Source of the DNA: an uncultured Bacilli bacterium
Lineage (GTDB): Bacteria; Bacillota_I; Bacilli_A; RFN20; CAG-826
Direction: 5' to 3'
DNA: 39,979 nucleotides
Assembly: GCA_905235515.1 (NCBI GenBank)
Contig: CAJOLV010000007.1
Location: 1-39,979 of the forward strand
Of this stretch, positions 15,485 to 22,829 are shown one piece after another (the stretch's first letter is position 1; every line of letters begins with the position of its first letter). Under the pieces are notes generated by a model. That model had not been told where the DNA came from. It worked only from the letters and a program-made list of their open reading frames with translations, and did no database searches. The position numbers and the translations under genes were made by a program.

Positions 15485-16414
15485 TTACATTTTAGCGATT
15501 TTATTTGCGCTTTGAAAAACATTTAGTAATTTTTCTTTGACTAGTTGCTTGCTTAACTGACGGGCTGGAACTAAGAAATTTCTAGGCTCAAACTTATCTT
15601 TTTTCTCGTTTAAGGACATTCTTAATCCTCCAACAAATGCGACACGGAAATCTGTGCCAATATTTATTTTACATACCGCAGTACGCGCAACCCTTTTTAA
15701 TAATTCTTCTGGAACACCTTTTGTTCCTTTTAGTTCTCCGCCATTATCGTTGAATATGTGCAAGTATTCATCTGGTATGGAACTTGAACCATGTAGCACA
15801 AGTGGAAAACCAGGAAGCATTTTTTCGACTTCTGCAATTAAGTCAAATTGTAATTCTGGTTCTTCTCCTTCTTCGAATTTGGCTAAACCATGTTTTGTAC
15901 CCATTGAAACCGCTAAAGAGTCTACTCCTGTTCTTTCAACAAATTCTTTTACCATTTCTGGGTCGGTAAATTTTTTAAATCTTGGATCATCTCTTTTTGA
16001 ACATGGACCCAATTCACCTTCGACTGTCACCCCATGTTTATGAGCGTAATCAACTACAGATTTTGTGATTCTTACATTATCCTCAAAATCATAAGATGAA
16101 GCATCAATCATCACAGATGTAAAACCCTCATCAATGCATGATTTACAAATCTCAAAACTAGCACCATGATCTAAGTGAATTGCCCATGGAATATGAATAT
16201 CTTTAGCGGCAATTTCTAATATCTCTTTAATGTTTCCGGGATGGAAAAACTCCCTAGAACCCGCACTAAATGAGAGAATTATTGGAGAATTACATTCTTC
16301 TGCGGCTTCTAATGCGGCTTGACATTGGGTGAGAATATCAACATTAAATGCCCCAACAGCGTATTTGCCTTTGTAGGCATCTTCAAACATTTTTTTCGTA
16401 TTAACAAGTGGCAT
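15485..16414 (-). CDS. Class II ketose-bisphosphate aldolase paralogue
   Basis: A 309-residue relative of the next gene, with the full catalytic set: Asp82 and His83 (HLDHG), Glu134 (EGELG), His175 (MGTKHG) and His208 (VLHGSSS). It differs in many other places, for example Lys in GTKHG where the neighbour has Ala, and an FSAGSREFFHPG segment where the neighbour has ISSGALQFIGEN. It probably acts on a related ketose bisphosphate such as fructose- or tagatose-1,6-bisphosphate. The start is set at 16414 to match the neighbour's MPLV N-terminus. The start lies inside the surE 3' end (14-base overlap), so it is likely translationally coupled. The second copy lies 20 bases downstream. Confidence 0.85.
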   Translation of the reverse strand: MPLVNTKKMFEDAYKGKYAVGAFNVDILTQCQAALEAAEECNSPIILSFSAGSREFFHPGNIKEILEIAAKDIHIPWAIHLDHGASFEICKSCIDEGFTSVMIDASSYDFEDNVRITKSVVDYAHKHGVTVEGELGPCSKRDDPRFKKFTDPEMVKEFVERTGVDSLAVSMGTKHGLAKFEEGEEPELQFDLIAEVEKMLPGFPLVLHGSSSIPDEYLHIFNDNGGELKGTKGVPEELLKRVARTAVCKINIGTDFRVAFVGGLRMSLNEKKDKFEPRNFLVPARQLSKQLVKEKLLNVFQSANKIAKM

Positions 16415-17150
16415 AATCAATATCTTTCTTCTTTAATTCTTTTAAAGCTTCTAGGTCTCCAACTGGTAGACATAGTGGAGTAATAGAAATATAGCCTTGA
16501 TCTGTCGCTGGTATATCATAAGTCGCATCAGATTTATCAACTTGATAGTCGTGATCAACTTTATAAATGTGTTTAGGAATATTATGAACATCCATATAGA
16601 AACTGGATGGTCGTGGATATAATCTAGTGAATTTAATACCTAATGGTTTTTCATATCTCGGTTCTTGCATATTCACGTTCAAGAAATATTTAGTGCTTGT
16701 TAAATCGTTATCAAGAATGTATTTAAATACTTTTTCCATCTCTTCATCGATTTGTGGATGACCCTCCACAAAGAATTTAGCAACAGAGAACGCAACAGCT
16801 TTTTGACCAAACATCAAAGCTTGATAACACGCTCCACAAGTGCCGGAATACATCGCATCATAAGACATATTGTAGCCATTATTAACGCCAGACACGACTA
16901 AATCAATTTTATCTTTTAAAAGTATGGAGGCAACAATCACGCAATCGGCAGGAGTGCCTTCTACTGACCAAGTTCTTTCATCAATGTTATGAATAACAAG
17001 ATTCTTAAAGAAAGTAATACCACAAGATTTACCACTTTGATGGTAATGAGGAGCGATGACATAGACATCGCCATATTTCTTTAAGATTTCTTTTAAGGCT
17101 AGTAAGCCAGGGGCTAAGAAGCCATCATCATTGGTTAATAATATGTTCAT
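16401..17150 (-). CDS. surE: 5'-nucleotidase SurE
   Basis: A 249-residue SurE, the usual family length. SurE is a metal-dependent phosphatase acting on 5'/3'-nucleotides and short polyphosphate. Metal-binding Asp8 and Asp9 are in LLTNDDG at the N-terminus; GTPADCV, SGVNNGYN and YSGTCGACYQAL are the other conserved blocks, including the metal-binding Asn. AAGGAG lies nine bases before the ATG. The gene overlaps the RDD gene by 23 bases upstream and the aldolase paralogue by 14 bases downstream, which indicates a tightly coupled operon. Confidence 0.95.
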   Translation of the reverse strand: MNILLTNDDGFLAPGLLALKEILKKYGDVYVIAPHYHQSGKSCGITFFKNLVIHNIDERTWSVEGTPADCVIVASILLKDKIDLVVSGVNNGYNMSYDAMYSGTCGACYQALMFGQKAVAFSVAKFFVEGHPQIDEEMEKVFKYILDNDLTSTKYFLNVNMQEPRYEKPLGIKFTRLYPRPSSFYMDVHNIPKHIYKVDHDYQVDKSDATYDIPATDQGYISITPLCLPVGDLEALKELKKKDIDYATC

Positions 17151-18156
17151 TGTTGTTTTCTCCTTGCTCAGTGATTGCTTTTAAATTTTCAAATGGATTT
17201 GATAAGCTTTGATTAACTATGTTAACACGACCGGCAAAGTCATGAATTCCGCTATTGGAACGAGTGAATAATAACACTGCAGAATTAACGAAGAACGGGA
17301 TAAATGAGAATGTTATTGCGTTAGCCCAGAAATATAAAGTAATAGGGCTGATAAATGTAAAAACCACGAATATCGCGTTTCTCAATAAGATTCTATCCCA
17401 GTAAACTGGACCCATCTCTTTACTATTCACTGGAATCAATTTTCCAATCATATATCCCAGAGTGCGATGTCTCTTATCAATTAATGGAATAGCGATATAA
17501 AATACACTGCTAGATATTATGACAATAATTAATATAGAAAAAGCCATACAATTAAAAGTCGTGTAATAAGATTCAATGATTAATGGATCCTCAAATAAAA
17601 AATCTAAGGCGCTGTTATATTGTTGTTCTAAAAATGCTTTCGCGGTGTCACCAGAAACATCGGCTTTTCTAACAATGTTATCACCATCTAATTCGTAATA
17701 TCCGGAATTAAGTTTTGTTTCGTTATATTTATCAAGTTTATTATCTTTAACAGCTCTTTCATCTTCACTGTAATAAGCGGTGATAGGGATGTCATAGTTC
17801 TCTTCAGGTGTTTTAGTAGTGTCATAACTATCGCTAATAAGAACAAAACTACCATCCAAAGTGTTATATAAATGTGATGAATTATAAGCATCAACTATTT
17901 TGGCGGCTGCCTCGTTATAACCAAGACTTGGGAAAATAGTGAAATAAGTGACAGCAAACAAGCCACCTGCTAAGACAGCGGCAAAAAGAAAATCTAATAA
18001 ACCAACACCAATACGTTTAATTAAAGAAGGACGAGCATTATCTTTTCGTCTCTCTTCTTCCATTAATTTCTTGTCGTAATGAGAAGGTTCTTTATCTGGA
18101 ATATTAGCGATACTTTTTTGTATAGCTTCTTGTTTTCTTTGACTTTGTTTACTCAT
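17128..18156 (-). CDS. RDD-family membrane protein
   Basis: A 342-residue protein with a charged N-terminal cytoplasmic part (1-45), then the first RDD helix (RIGVGLLDFLFAAVLAGG, with R and D). A roughly 130-residue extracytoplasmic loop follows, then three or four more helices. IDKRHRTLGYMIGKL and SGIHDFAGRVNIV are RDD hallmark segments. RDD proteins have been linked to ion or small-molecule transport, but the role here is unknown. The large outside loop is unusual for the family. ATG 18156 is chosen: the aldo/keto reductase ends in ATGAGTAA, so this start overlaps that stop and translation is probably coupled. Confidence 0.75.
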   Translation of the reverse strand: MSKQSQRKQEAIQKSIANIPDKEPSHYDKKLMEEERRKDNARPSLIKRIGVGLLDFLFAAVLAGGLFAVTYFTIFPSLGYNEAAAKIVDAYNSSHLYNTLDGSFVLISDSYDTTKTPEENYDIPITAYYSEDERAVKDNKLDKYNETKLNSGYYELDGDNIVRKADVSGDTAKAFLEQQYNSALDFLFEDPLIIESYYTTFNCMAFSILIIVIISSSVFYIAIPLIDKRHRTLGYMIGKLIPVNSKEMGPVYWDRILLRNAIFVVFTFISPITLYFWANAITFSFIPFFVNSAVLLFTRSNSGIHDFAGRVNIVNQSLSNPFENLKAITEQGENNNEHIINQ

Positions 18157-18991
18157 TTTTCGCGTACATTTTTTCAACAATTAGAGGATCTTCAGGACGA
18201 CCAATAATTGGGTATTTCTTATCTAATTTGACTATTTCATTAAATTCTTCTTCACTTAATTCAAAATCAAATAAATCAAAGTTTTGGGCAATGCGACCAG
18301 CGTTACTACTCTTTGGAATGGCAATCATATTTCTTTGCAAAACAAATTTAATCGCAATTTGTGCGGGGGTTTTGCTATGATTTTTAGCAATTTCAACCAA
18401 TTTTGGTTCTTCTTGAATTTCTGGTAGCACTCCATGACCAAGAGGAGCATACGCCATTATTGCACAGCCATATTTGTCATACCATTTTTGTTCTTCCCAT
18501 CTTTGAGCGTAGATATTGGCTTCAATTTGATTGACCATTGGAGGTATCTCACAATTGTTTACTAAATCAATTAATCTACTTGGCTCAAAGTTAGAAACAC
18601 CAATGGCTTTAATTCTTCCTTGCTTATAATAATCCTCTAATACTTTATAGGCGTGATAGTAGTTACCATATGGCCAATGGATTAATACTAAATCAATATA
18701 ATCTAAACCAAGTTTCTTAAAAGATTCTTCTAATTTAGGAATCGGATCATCATGGTTTCTAAATCTTAATTTGGTGACAACAAAAAGCTCTTCTCTAGGA
18801 ACACCAGATTCTTTAATGGCTTGTCCAACCATTTCTTCATTGGCATATACCTGAGCGGTATCTAATAAACGATAGCCAACTTTTAAAGCGGTTTTGATAA
18901 CTTCTACGCCTTCACCTTTATCGTTAGCTTTATATGTACCAAAACCAAGTTGAGGAATTTTGACCCCATTTCTTAAAACTAAATATTTCAT
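18149..18991 (-). CDS. Aldo/keto reductase
   Basis: A 280-residue NADPH-dependent aldo/keto reductase (2,5-diketo-D-gluconate reductase-like branch). The catalytic tetrad is complete: Asp45 and Tyr49 (LDTAQVYANEE), Lys74 (VVTKL) and His105 (LIHWP). The C-terminal IPKSSNAGRIAQNFD binds the 2'-phosphate of NADPH. It reduces small aldehydes or ketones to alcohols; substrate unknown. ATG 18991 matches the family's N-terminus; the upstream ATG at 19012 would add seven odd residues (MVKYWCC). A -10 box lies directly upstream of 18991, so the leader may be only a few bases. First gene of the operon running to fba. Confidence 0.88.
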   Translation of the reverse strand: MKYLVLRNGVKIPQLGFGTYKANDKGEGVEVIKTALKVGYRLLDTAQVYANEEMVGQAIKESGVPREELFVVTKLRFRNHDDPIPKLEESFKKLGLDYIDLVLIHWPYGNYYHAYKVLEDYYKQGRIKAIGVSNFEPSRLIDLVNNCEIPPMVNQIEANIYAQRWEEQKWYDKYGCAIMAYAPLGHGVLPEIQEEPKLVEIAKNHSKTPAQIAIKFVLQRNMIAIPKSSNAGRIAQNFDLFDFELSEEEFNEIVKLDKKYPIIGRPEDPLIVEKMYAKNE

Positions 18992-19002
18992 GCAACACCA
19001 GT

Positions 19003-19011
19003 ATTTTACCA
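19003..19011 (-). promoter_or_regulatory. Extended -10 promoter of the aldo/keto reductase operon
   Basis: Minus-strand TGGTAAAAT fits an extended -10 element. Transcription would start near 18996, five or so bases before the chosen ATG. TTGTTA (19029-19034) is too far away to be a good -35 box. Confidence 0.45.
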
Positions 19012-19060
19012 TAATTAGATTGTTTTTTTAACAAAAATAATCTTATGAGAAAATCAGTTG

Positions 19061-19083
19061 TGATAGTCAACACTATCATTTTT
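19061..19083 (+). terminator. Hairpin in the divergent intergenic region
   Basis: TGATAGT (19061-19067) and ACTATCA (19072-19078) form a perfect seven-pair stem with a four-base loop, followed by five T. No (+) gene precedes it, so it may instead be an operator for one of the two divergent promoters. Confidence 0.5.
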
Positions 19084-19092
19084 GCTTCATTA

Positions 19093-19122
19093 TTGAGAGT
19101 GTATCTATCATTTTGTTAAAAT
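19093..19122 (+). promoter_or_regulatory. Promoter of the GPH symporter gene
   Basis: TTGAGA (19093-19098) and TAAAAT (19117-19122) with an 18-base spacer. The RBS AAAGGAG and ATG 19153 follow at suitable distance. Confidence 0.6.
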
Positions 19123-19152
19123 AAATGTGCTGTTTATTAAAGGAGTGTGATT

Positions 19153-20817
19153 ATGGGCTCTAAAACTAGAGTTGCCAAGGCTTATACTGGCAACAAGGTT
19201 CCAAAGTTCACTAGATGGTTTTATCCATTCAGTGGCATTTTTCGTGATGCATGTTATGCATTAGTTGGTTCGTTCCTTCTTCAATACGCGATTACATCAG
19301 GTGTATTGAGTAGTGATTCCGCAGAATTTGCCAAGCAATACGGTGTTGTTACTATTGCGATGATGGTGGCGTTAGTATGGGATGGTATCAATGACCCAAT
19401 CATGGGATTTATTGTCGAAAAGGTTCATTTCAAATTAGGTAAATTCAAACCTTGGATTTTGATTGGCGCTATCGGTAATACTTTTGCGGTCATGCTTTTA
19501 TTCTTGGTTAGACCAGCAAATAGTTGGCTATTTGTTGTCCTTATGATTGTTTTCTATGTTTTATGGGATACATTCTTCACAATGAATGACATTGGTTATT
19601 GGGCAATGTTACCATCACTTTCAAGTGATGATAAAGAACGTGCCACCCTTACTTCCCGTGTCTCAATCTGTGCTGCTATTGGTGGTTTCTTAATGACTGG
19701 CGCTGCGACATTATTACCAACTATGTTCGGTGCTAGTACTGGTAAAGGTGCGGCGGCAGTTTATGGTGTCATGGCCATTGTTATTAGCTTATTATTCTTA
19801 GCATCTCAAGCCGCTGTTTTCTTCTTCTGCCAAGAGAAGGCCAGAGACTTAAAACAAGAAGAAGTTTCAGAAAAGTCCAGCCTCGCAGATCTATTTAAAA
19901 TTGTTGGCAAAGATTCACAAATCCGTGTTGTGGTTATTGCAATGTTCTTATATTACCTCGCTAGTGGTGTATTAACTGGAGGCATTGGTCTTAATTATTA
20001 TTATTTAGCGGTTGGATATGGTTCTTCTAGTGGTGGATTAGTCGTCACAGTTATTTCCATATTCTATGTCTTATCTATGATATCTTCACAAGCTCTATTC
20101 CCGATAATTGCCAAGAAAATGTCAAAACAAAAGATATTAACTATTGCAACAGTTATCGCAATGGCAGGAGCTTTAGGATTCTTATTAACATGCTTCCCAA
20201 TCTTTGGTGAAAAACCATTATCATTAATCCTTAATGGCGCCGCTCCAGCCTATGGTTCTGGCATGGATTTTGGATGGGCTTTTGGTGGATTAATGTTCTG
20301 TAACTATTTATTCCCATTCGCCTTCTTCTTCGGTGCTGGTTTAGTCTACATGGTTATCTTGGTAATGTTCCAAGACTCCATTGATAACCATGAATATCAA
20401 TTTGGTGAAAGAAAAGAATCTGTTATTTCTGCTTGGAGACCATTAGATGTTAAATTAGGCTCTGCTTTATTACGTGGGTTCCAATATTTAATTTTCTTAT
20501 CAGCTGGCGTTATGGCGACAGTTAATGGCATTTCCACTGCAGAAGGTAATTTAAATTCTGGTGAATATAGCTCAGAACAATTCGTCTCTAAGATTTCTGA
20601 ATTAATGGAAGGCGTTAATAGAACATCCTTAAATATTATTGGTTTATGGATCGCTATTATTCTTGTTGCTTGCTTTGTTGCCGTGTGGTGCCTCATCCAC
20701 TTTGGATACAAGATTAATGAAAAACGTCACCAAGAAATTGTGGCTGAACTCGAACAACGTCACGCTGCATCTGGTTTTAATACCGATGAAGTTGAACAAC
20801 CAATTCCTCAAGAATAG
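19153..20817 (+). CDS. GPH-family sugar:cation symporter (MelB-like)
   Basis: A 554-residue MFS transporter of the glycoside-pentoside-hexuronide family with about 12 helices. The diagnostic loop WDGINDPIMG after helix 2 and KLGKFKPWILIG are present, as is the central DDKERATLTS segment. It imports a glycoside, pentose or uronate with Na+ or H+. It is longer than the ~460-500 residues typical, with extra sequence in the second half and an acidic hydrophilic C-terminus. GGAG precedes ATG 19153 by seven bases; the nearer GTG at 19147 is too close to it. It is monocistronic between its own promoter and a terminator. No catabolic genes adjoin it, so its substrate is unknown. Whether it also serves the sulfoquinovose operon 4 kb downstream is open. 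Confidence 0.85.
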   Translation: MGSKTRVAKAYTGNKVPKFTRWFYPFSGIFRDACYALVGSFLLQYAITSGVLSSDSAEFAKQYGVVTIAMMVALVWDGINDPIMGFIVEKVHFKLGKFKPWILIGAIGNTFAVMLLFLVRPANSWLFVVLMIVFYVLWDTFFTMNDIGYWAMLPSLSSDDKERATLTSRVSICAAIGGFLMTGAATLLPTMFGASTGKGAAAVYGVMAIVISLLFLASQAAVFFFCQEKARDLKQEEVSEKSSLADLFKIVGKDSQIRVVVIAMFLYYLASGVLTGGIGLNYYYLAVGYGSSSGGLVVTVISIFYVLSMISSQALFPIIAKKMSKQKILTIATVIAMAGALGFLLTCFPIFGEKPLSLILNGAAPAYGSGMDFGWAFGGLMFCNYLFPFAFFFGAGLVYMVILVMFQDSIDNHEYQFGERKESVISAWRPLDVKLGSALLRGFQYLIFLSAGVMATVNGISTAEGNLNSGEYSSEQFVSKISELMEGVNRTSLNIIGLWIAIILVACFVAVWCLIHFGYKINEKRHQEIVAELEQRHAASGFNTDEVEQPIPQE

Positions 20818-20840
20818 TTAATATTCAAAATAGTATGAAG

Positions 20841-20865
20841 ACGCTACTTTGTAGCGTTTTCTTTT
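20841..20865 (+). terminator. Intrinsic terminator after the GPH symporter
   Basis: ACGCTAC (20841-20847) and GTAGCGT (20851-20857) make a seven-pair stem with a TTT loop, followed by a T-rich tail. Confidence 0.9.
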
Positions 20866-20897
20866 GTGACAAAAAATATAATAATCAATCTAGTGTG

Positions 20898-20926
20898 TTT
20901 CCAAATATTAGATAATCGTGTATAAT
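20898..20926 (+). promoter_or_regulatory. Promoter of the small orphan gene
   Basis: Consensus TATAAT at 20921-20926 with TTTCCA (20898-20903) 17 bases upstream. Confidence 0.5.
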
Positions 20927-21003
20927 AAAAACACTTAAAAAGGCGAAATAATAACCAATATTAAAAAAGTCTTTTTTTCTACATAAAGGAGATAATATTT
21001 ATT

Positions 21004-21264
21004 ATGAAAGACACCAATGCGTTTAGAACACGCGCTAAAGATGAAGTTGCAAAATTAGAAAAAGATGTATATGGCAGAGACATTAGCCATGAAGAAATTG
21101 AAATGGTATTCCTCACATACATCATGGGATATATTAAAGGAATGTTTGTTGTCGCAAGAAACACTTGTGGTAGAATTTACGAAGTAAGCAGCAATCCTCA
21201 AAACGGCAAATTCTATATCGACGTCTATAAAAAAGATGGGTCTAAAGTTGTCGCGGTTGAATAA
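21004..21264 (+). CDS. Small protein of unknown function (86 aa)
   Basis: A small soluble protein with no recognised family. It starts MKDTNAFRTRAKDEVAKLEK (a charged helix), has a central hydrophobic stretch (FLTYIMGYIKGMFVVA, possibly one helix), and ends in a beta-like KFYIDVYKKDGSKVVAVE. It is likely a real gene: it has its own promoter with TATAAT, an AAAGGAG RBS (spacing about 12), ordinary codon use and its own terminator. It stands alone between the GPH symporter and the UDP-FucNAc cassette. Function cannot be inferred. Confidence 0.7.
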   Translation: MKDTNAFRTRAKDEVAKLEKDVYGRDISHEEIEMVFLTYIMGYIKGMFVVARNTCGRIYEVSSNPQNGKFYIDVYKKDGSKVVAVE

Positions 21265-21291
21265 TATTAAACAAATACTATTAGATTAAGG

Positions 21292-21316
21292 AAAAGTGCA
21301 ATTTTTGCATTTTTTC
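21292..21316 (+). terminator. Intrinsic terminator after the small orphan gene
   Basis: TGCAA (21297-21301) and TTGCA (21305-21309), extended by A-T pairs, form a stem with a TTT loop and a T6 tail. Confidence 0.7.
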
Positions 21317-21366
21317 TTTATATAATCCTATTTATATATATAATATAAGCGTAATGAGGTGCTAAT

Positions 21367-22560
21367 ATGACATTAAAAGAATTACGCAAGAATTGCAAAT
21401 TAACACAAAAAGAAGCCGCTGATGTAGTGGGTATGCCTTTAAGAACATTTGTTTCTTATGAAAGCGATGAAAATAATGTTGATCAAATTAAATTAGAAGG
21501 TATCAAAGATAGATTGATGGAATTTATGGCGAAAGATACCTCTATCTTAAAAGATAAAGTTTTATTAATTACCGGTGGAACAGGCTCCTTTGGCCACGCC
21601 GTAGTGGACCGCTTTTTAAATACTGATATTAAAGAAATTAGAATCTTATCTAGAGATGAAAAGAAACAAGATGATATGCGTAAAGCCTACAACAATGAGA
21701 AATTAAAATTCTACATTGGTGATGTGCGTAACTTAGATAGCATCGTGGATGCTTTTAAAGGCGTTGACTATGTTTTTTCCGCGGCAGCGTTAAAGCAAGT
21801 TCCTTCTTGTGAATTTTATCCAATGGAAGCTGTGAGAACTAATGTGATTGGTTCTGATAATGTTATTACTGCTTGTGTTCGTAATGGTGTCAAAAAAGCC
21901 ATCTTTTTATCAACTGATAAAGCGGCCTATCCAATTAACGCAATGGGGATATCAAAAGCCTTAATGGAAAAGAATGTGATTGCAAGAAGCAGACAATTAT
22001 TACCAGGAGATACAGTTTTATGTTTAACAAGATATGGCAATGTTATGGCCTCTCGTGGTAGTGTCATCCCTCTTTTTCTAAATCAAATTCATGAAGGTAA
22101 ACCAATCACCATTACAAATCCTGATATGACAAGATTTATGATGACATTAGATGATGCGGTTGATTTAGTCTTATATGCTTTTGAGCATGGTGAACAAGGC
22201 GACTTATTCGTTCAAAAAGCACCTGCCGCAACAATTGAAACACTTGCTAAAGCAGTTATTAATTTAACTAATAGTAAAACTGGTATCACATATATTGGTA
22301 CAAGACATGGTGAAAAATTATATGAAACATTAGTGACTCAAGAAGAAATGCTCAAGAGTATTGATCTTGGTAACTTCTTCTGCATCAAAGCAGATAACCG
22401 TGATCTTAACTATGACAAATATTTCACCAAAGGTAATAAAAAACTCAATATTGGTGAAAGCTATACATCACATAATACTGGTCGATTAGATGTCAAAGGA
22501 ATGGAAGAGTTATTAAAGAAATTAGAACTCTTTGGTGGACCAGTTAGGCAACACGATTAG
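21367..22560 (+). CDS. capE: HTH domain fused to CapE/FnlA-type UDP-GlcNAc 4,6-dehydratase/5-epimerase
   Basis: A 397-residue protein with two parts. Residues 1-55 form an XRE-like helix-turn-helix (LKELRKNCKLTQKEAADVVG, then a PLRTFVSYE recognition helix). From about 61 it is an extended SDR enzyme of the FlaA1/CapE type: NAD-binding GGTGSFG (70-76), the STDKAAYPINAMGISKA active-site block and RYGNVMASRGSVIPLF. CapE/FnlA enzymes convert UDP-GlcNAc to UDP-2-acetamido-2,6-dideoxy-beta-L-arabino-4-hexulose, the first step to UDP-N-acetyl-L-fucosamine for capsule or wall polymers. The RBS (GAGGTG) precedes the HTH start and no stop separates the parts, so the fusion is real in this sequence. It heads the capE-F-G cassette. 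The HTH may give direct transcriptional feedback, which is an inference. Confidence 0.9.
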   Translation: MTLKELRKNCKLTQKEAADVVGMPLRTFVSYESDENNVDQIKLEGIKDRLMEFMAKDTSILKDKVLLITGGTGSFGHAVVDRFLNTDIKEIRILSRDEKKQDDMRKAYNNEKLKFYIGDVRNLDSIVDAFKGVDYVFSAAALKQVPSCEFYPMEAVRTNVIGSDNVITACVRNGVKKAIFLSTDKAAYPINAMGISKALMEKNVIARSRQLLPGDTVLCLTRYGNVMASRGSVIPLFLNQIHEGKPITITNPDMTRFMMTLDDAVDLVLYAFEHGEQGDLFVQKAPAATIETLAKAVINLTNSKTGITYIGTRHGEKLYETLVTQEEMLKSIDLGNFFCIKADNRDLNYDKYFTKGNKKLNIGESYTSHNTGRLDVKGMEELLKKLELFGGPVRQHD

Positions 22561-22565
22561 TGTTA

Positions 22566-22593
22566 TTAGAATTTAACTTTATACAATTATAAT
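22566..22593 (+). promoter_or_regulatory. Candidate promoter upstream of the antitoxin remnant
   Basis: TATAAT at 22588-22593 with a poor -35 (TTAGAA, 22566-22571). It could still drive capF and capG separately from the HTH-capE gene. Confidence 0.35.
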
Positions 22594-22632
22594 GATATAA
22601 ATGTATCAGAATAAATGTACAGGGAAATCAAG

Positions 22633-22829
22633 ATGGAAATTGAATCTTCAACATCATTAAGAAACCAATACAATGAAATTTCAGATTATTGCAAAACAAC
22701 AGGAGTACCTGTTTTTTAACTAAAAATGGTGAAGGAGATCTCGTTGTGATGTCTATTGAAGCTTTTGAAAAGAAAGAAAAACAATTATTGCTAAAAGAAA
22801 AGATTCATATGGATATTTTTGAATTATGA
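22633..22829 (+). pseudogene. Phd/YefM-type antitoxin with a one-base frameshift
   Basis: ATG 22633 (AGGGA upstream) opens MEIESSTSLRNQYNEISDYC and continues to GVPVF, then hits TAA. The T-run at 22712-22717 has six T. A seventh T would restore LTKNGEGDLVVMSIEAFEKK, the classic Phd/YefM continuation (x-VFITKNGxGDxVVMS). The frame then reads through to a TGA at 22827-22829. Phd/YefM proteins are DNA-binding antitoxins of RelE/YoeB or Doc toxins; no toxin gene follows. Its final stop overlaps the capF start (ATGA), so the remnant now sits inside the cassette as a leader-like element. A homopolymer sequencing error is possible and would make this an intact orphan antitoxin. Confidence 0.8.

Noticed and set aside
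14523-16414. Aldolases as part of a second sulfoquinovose pathway (sulfo-EMP)
   Set aside because: No sulfofructose kinase is present, the genes lie 9 kb away on the other strand in an operon with surE, and the transaldolase route is complete without them.
22700-22730. Programmed frameshift in the antitoxin gene
   Set aside because: A T-run alone without a downstream pseudoknot or RBS-like stimulator is weak evidence; simple loss of one T explains it better.
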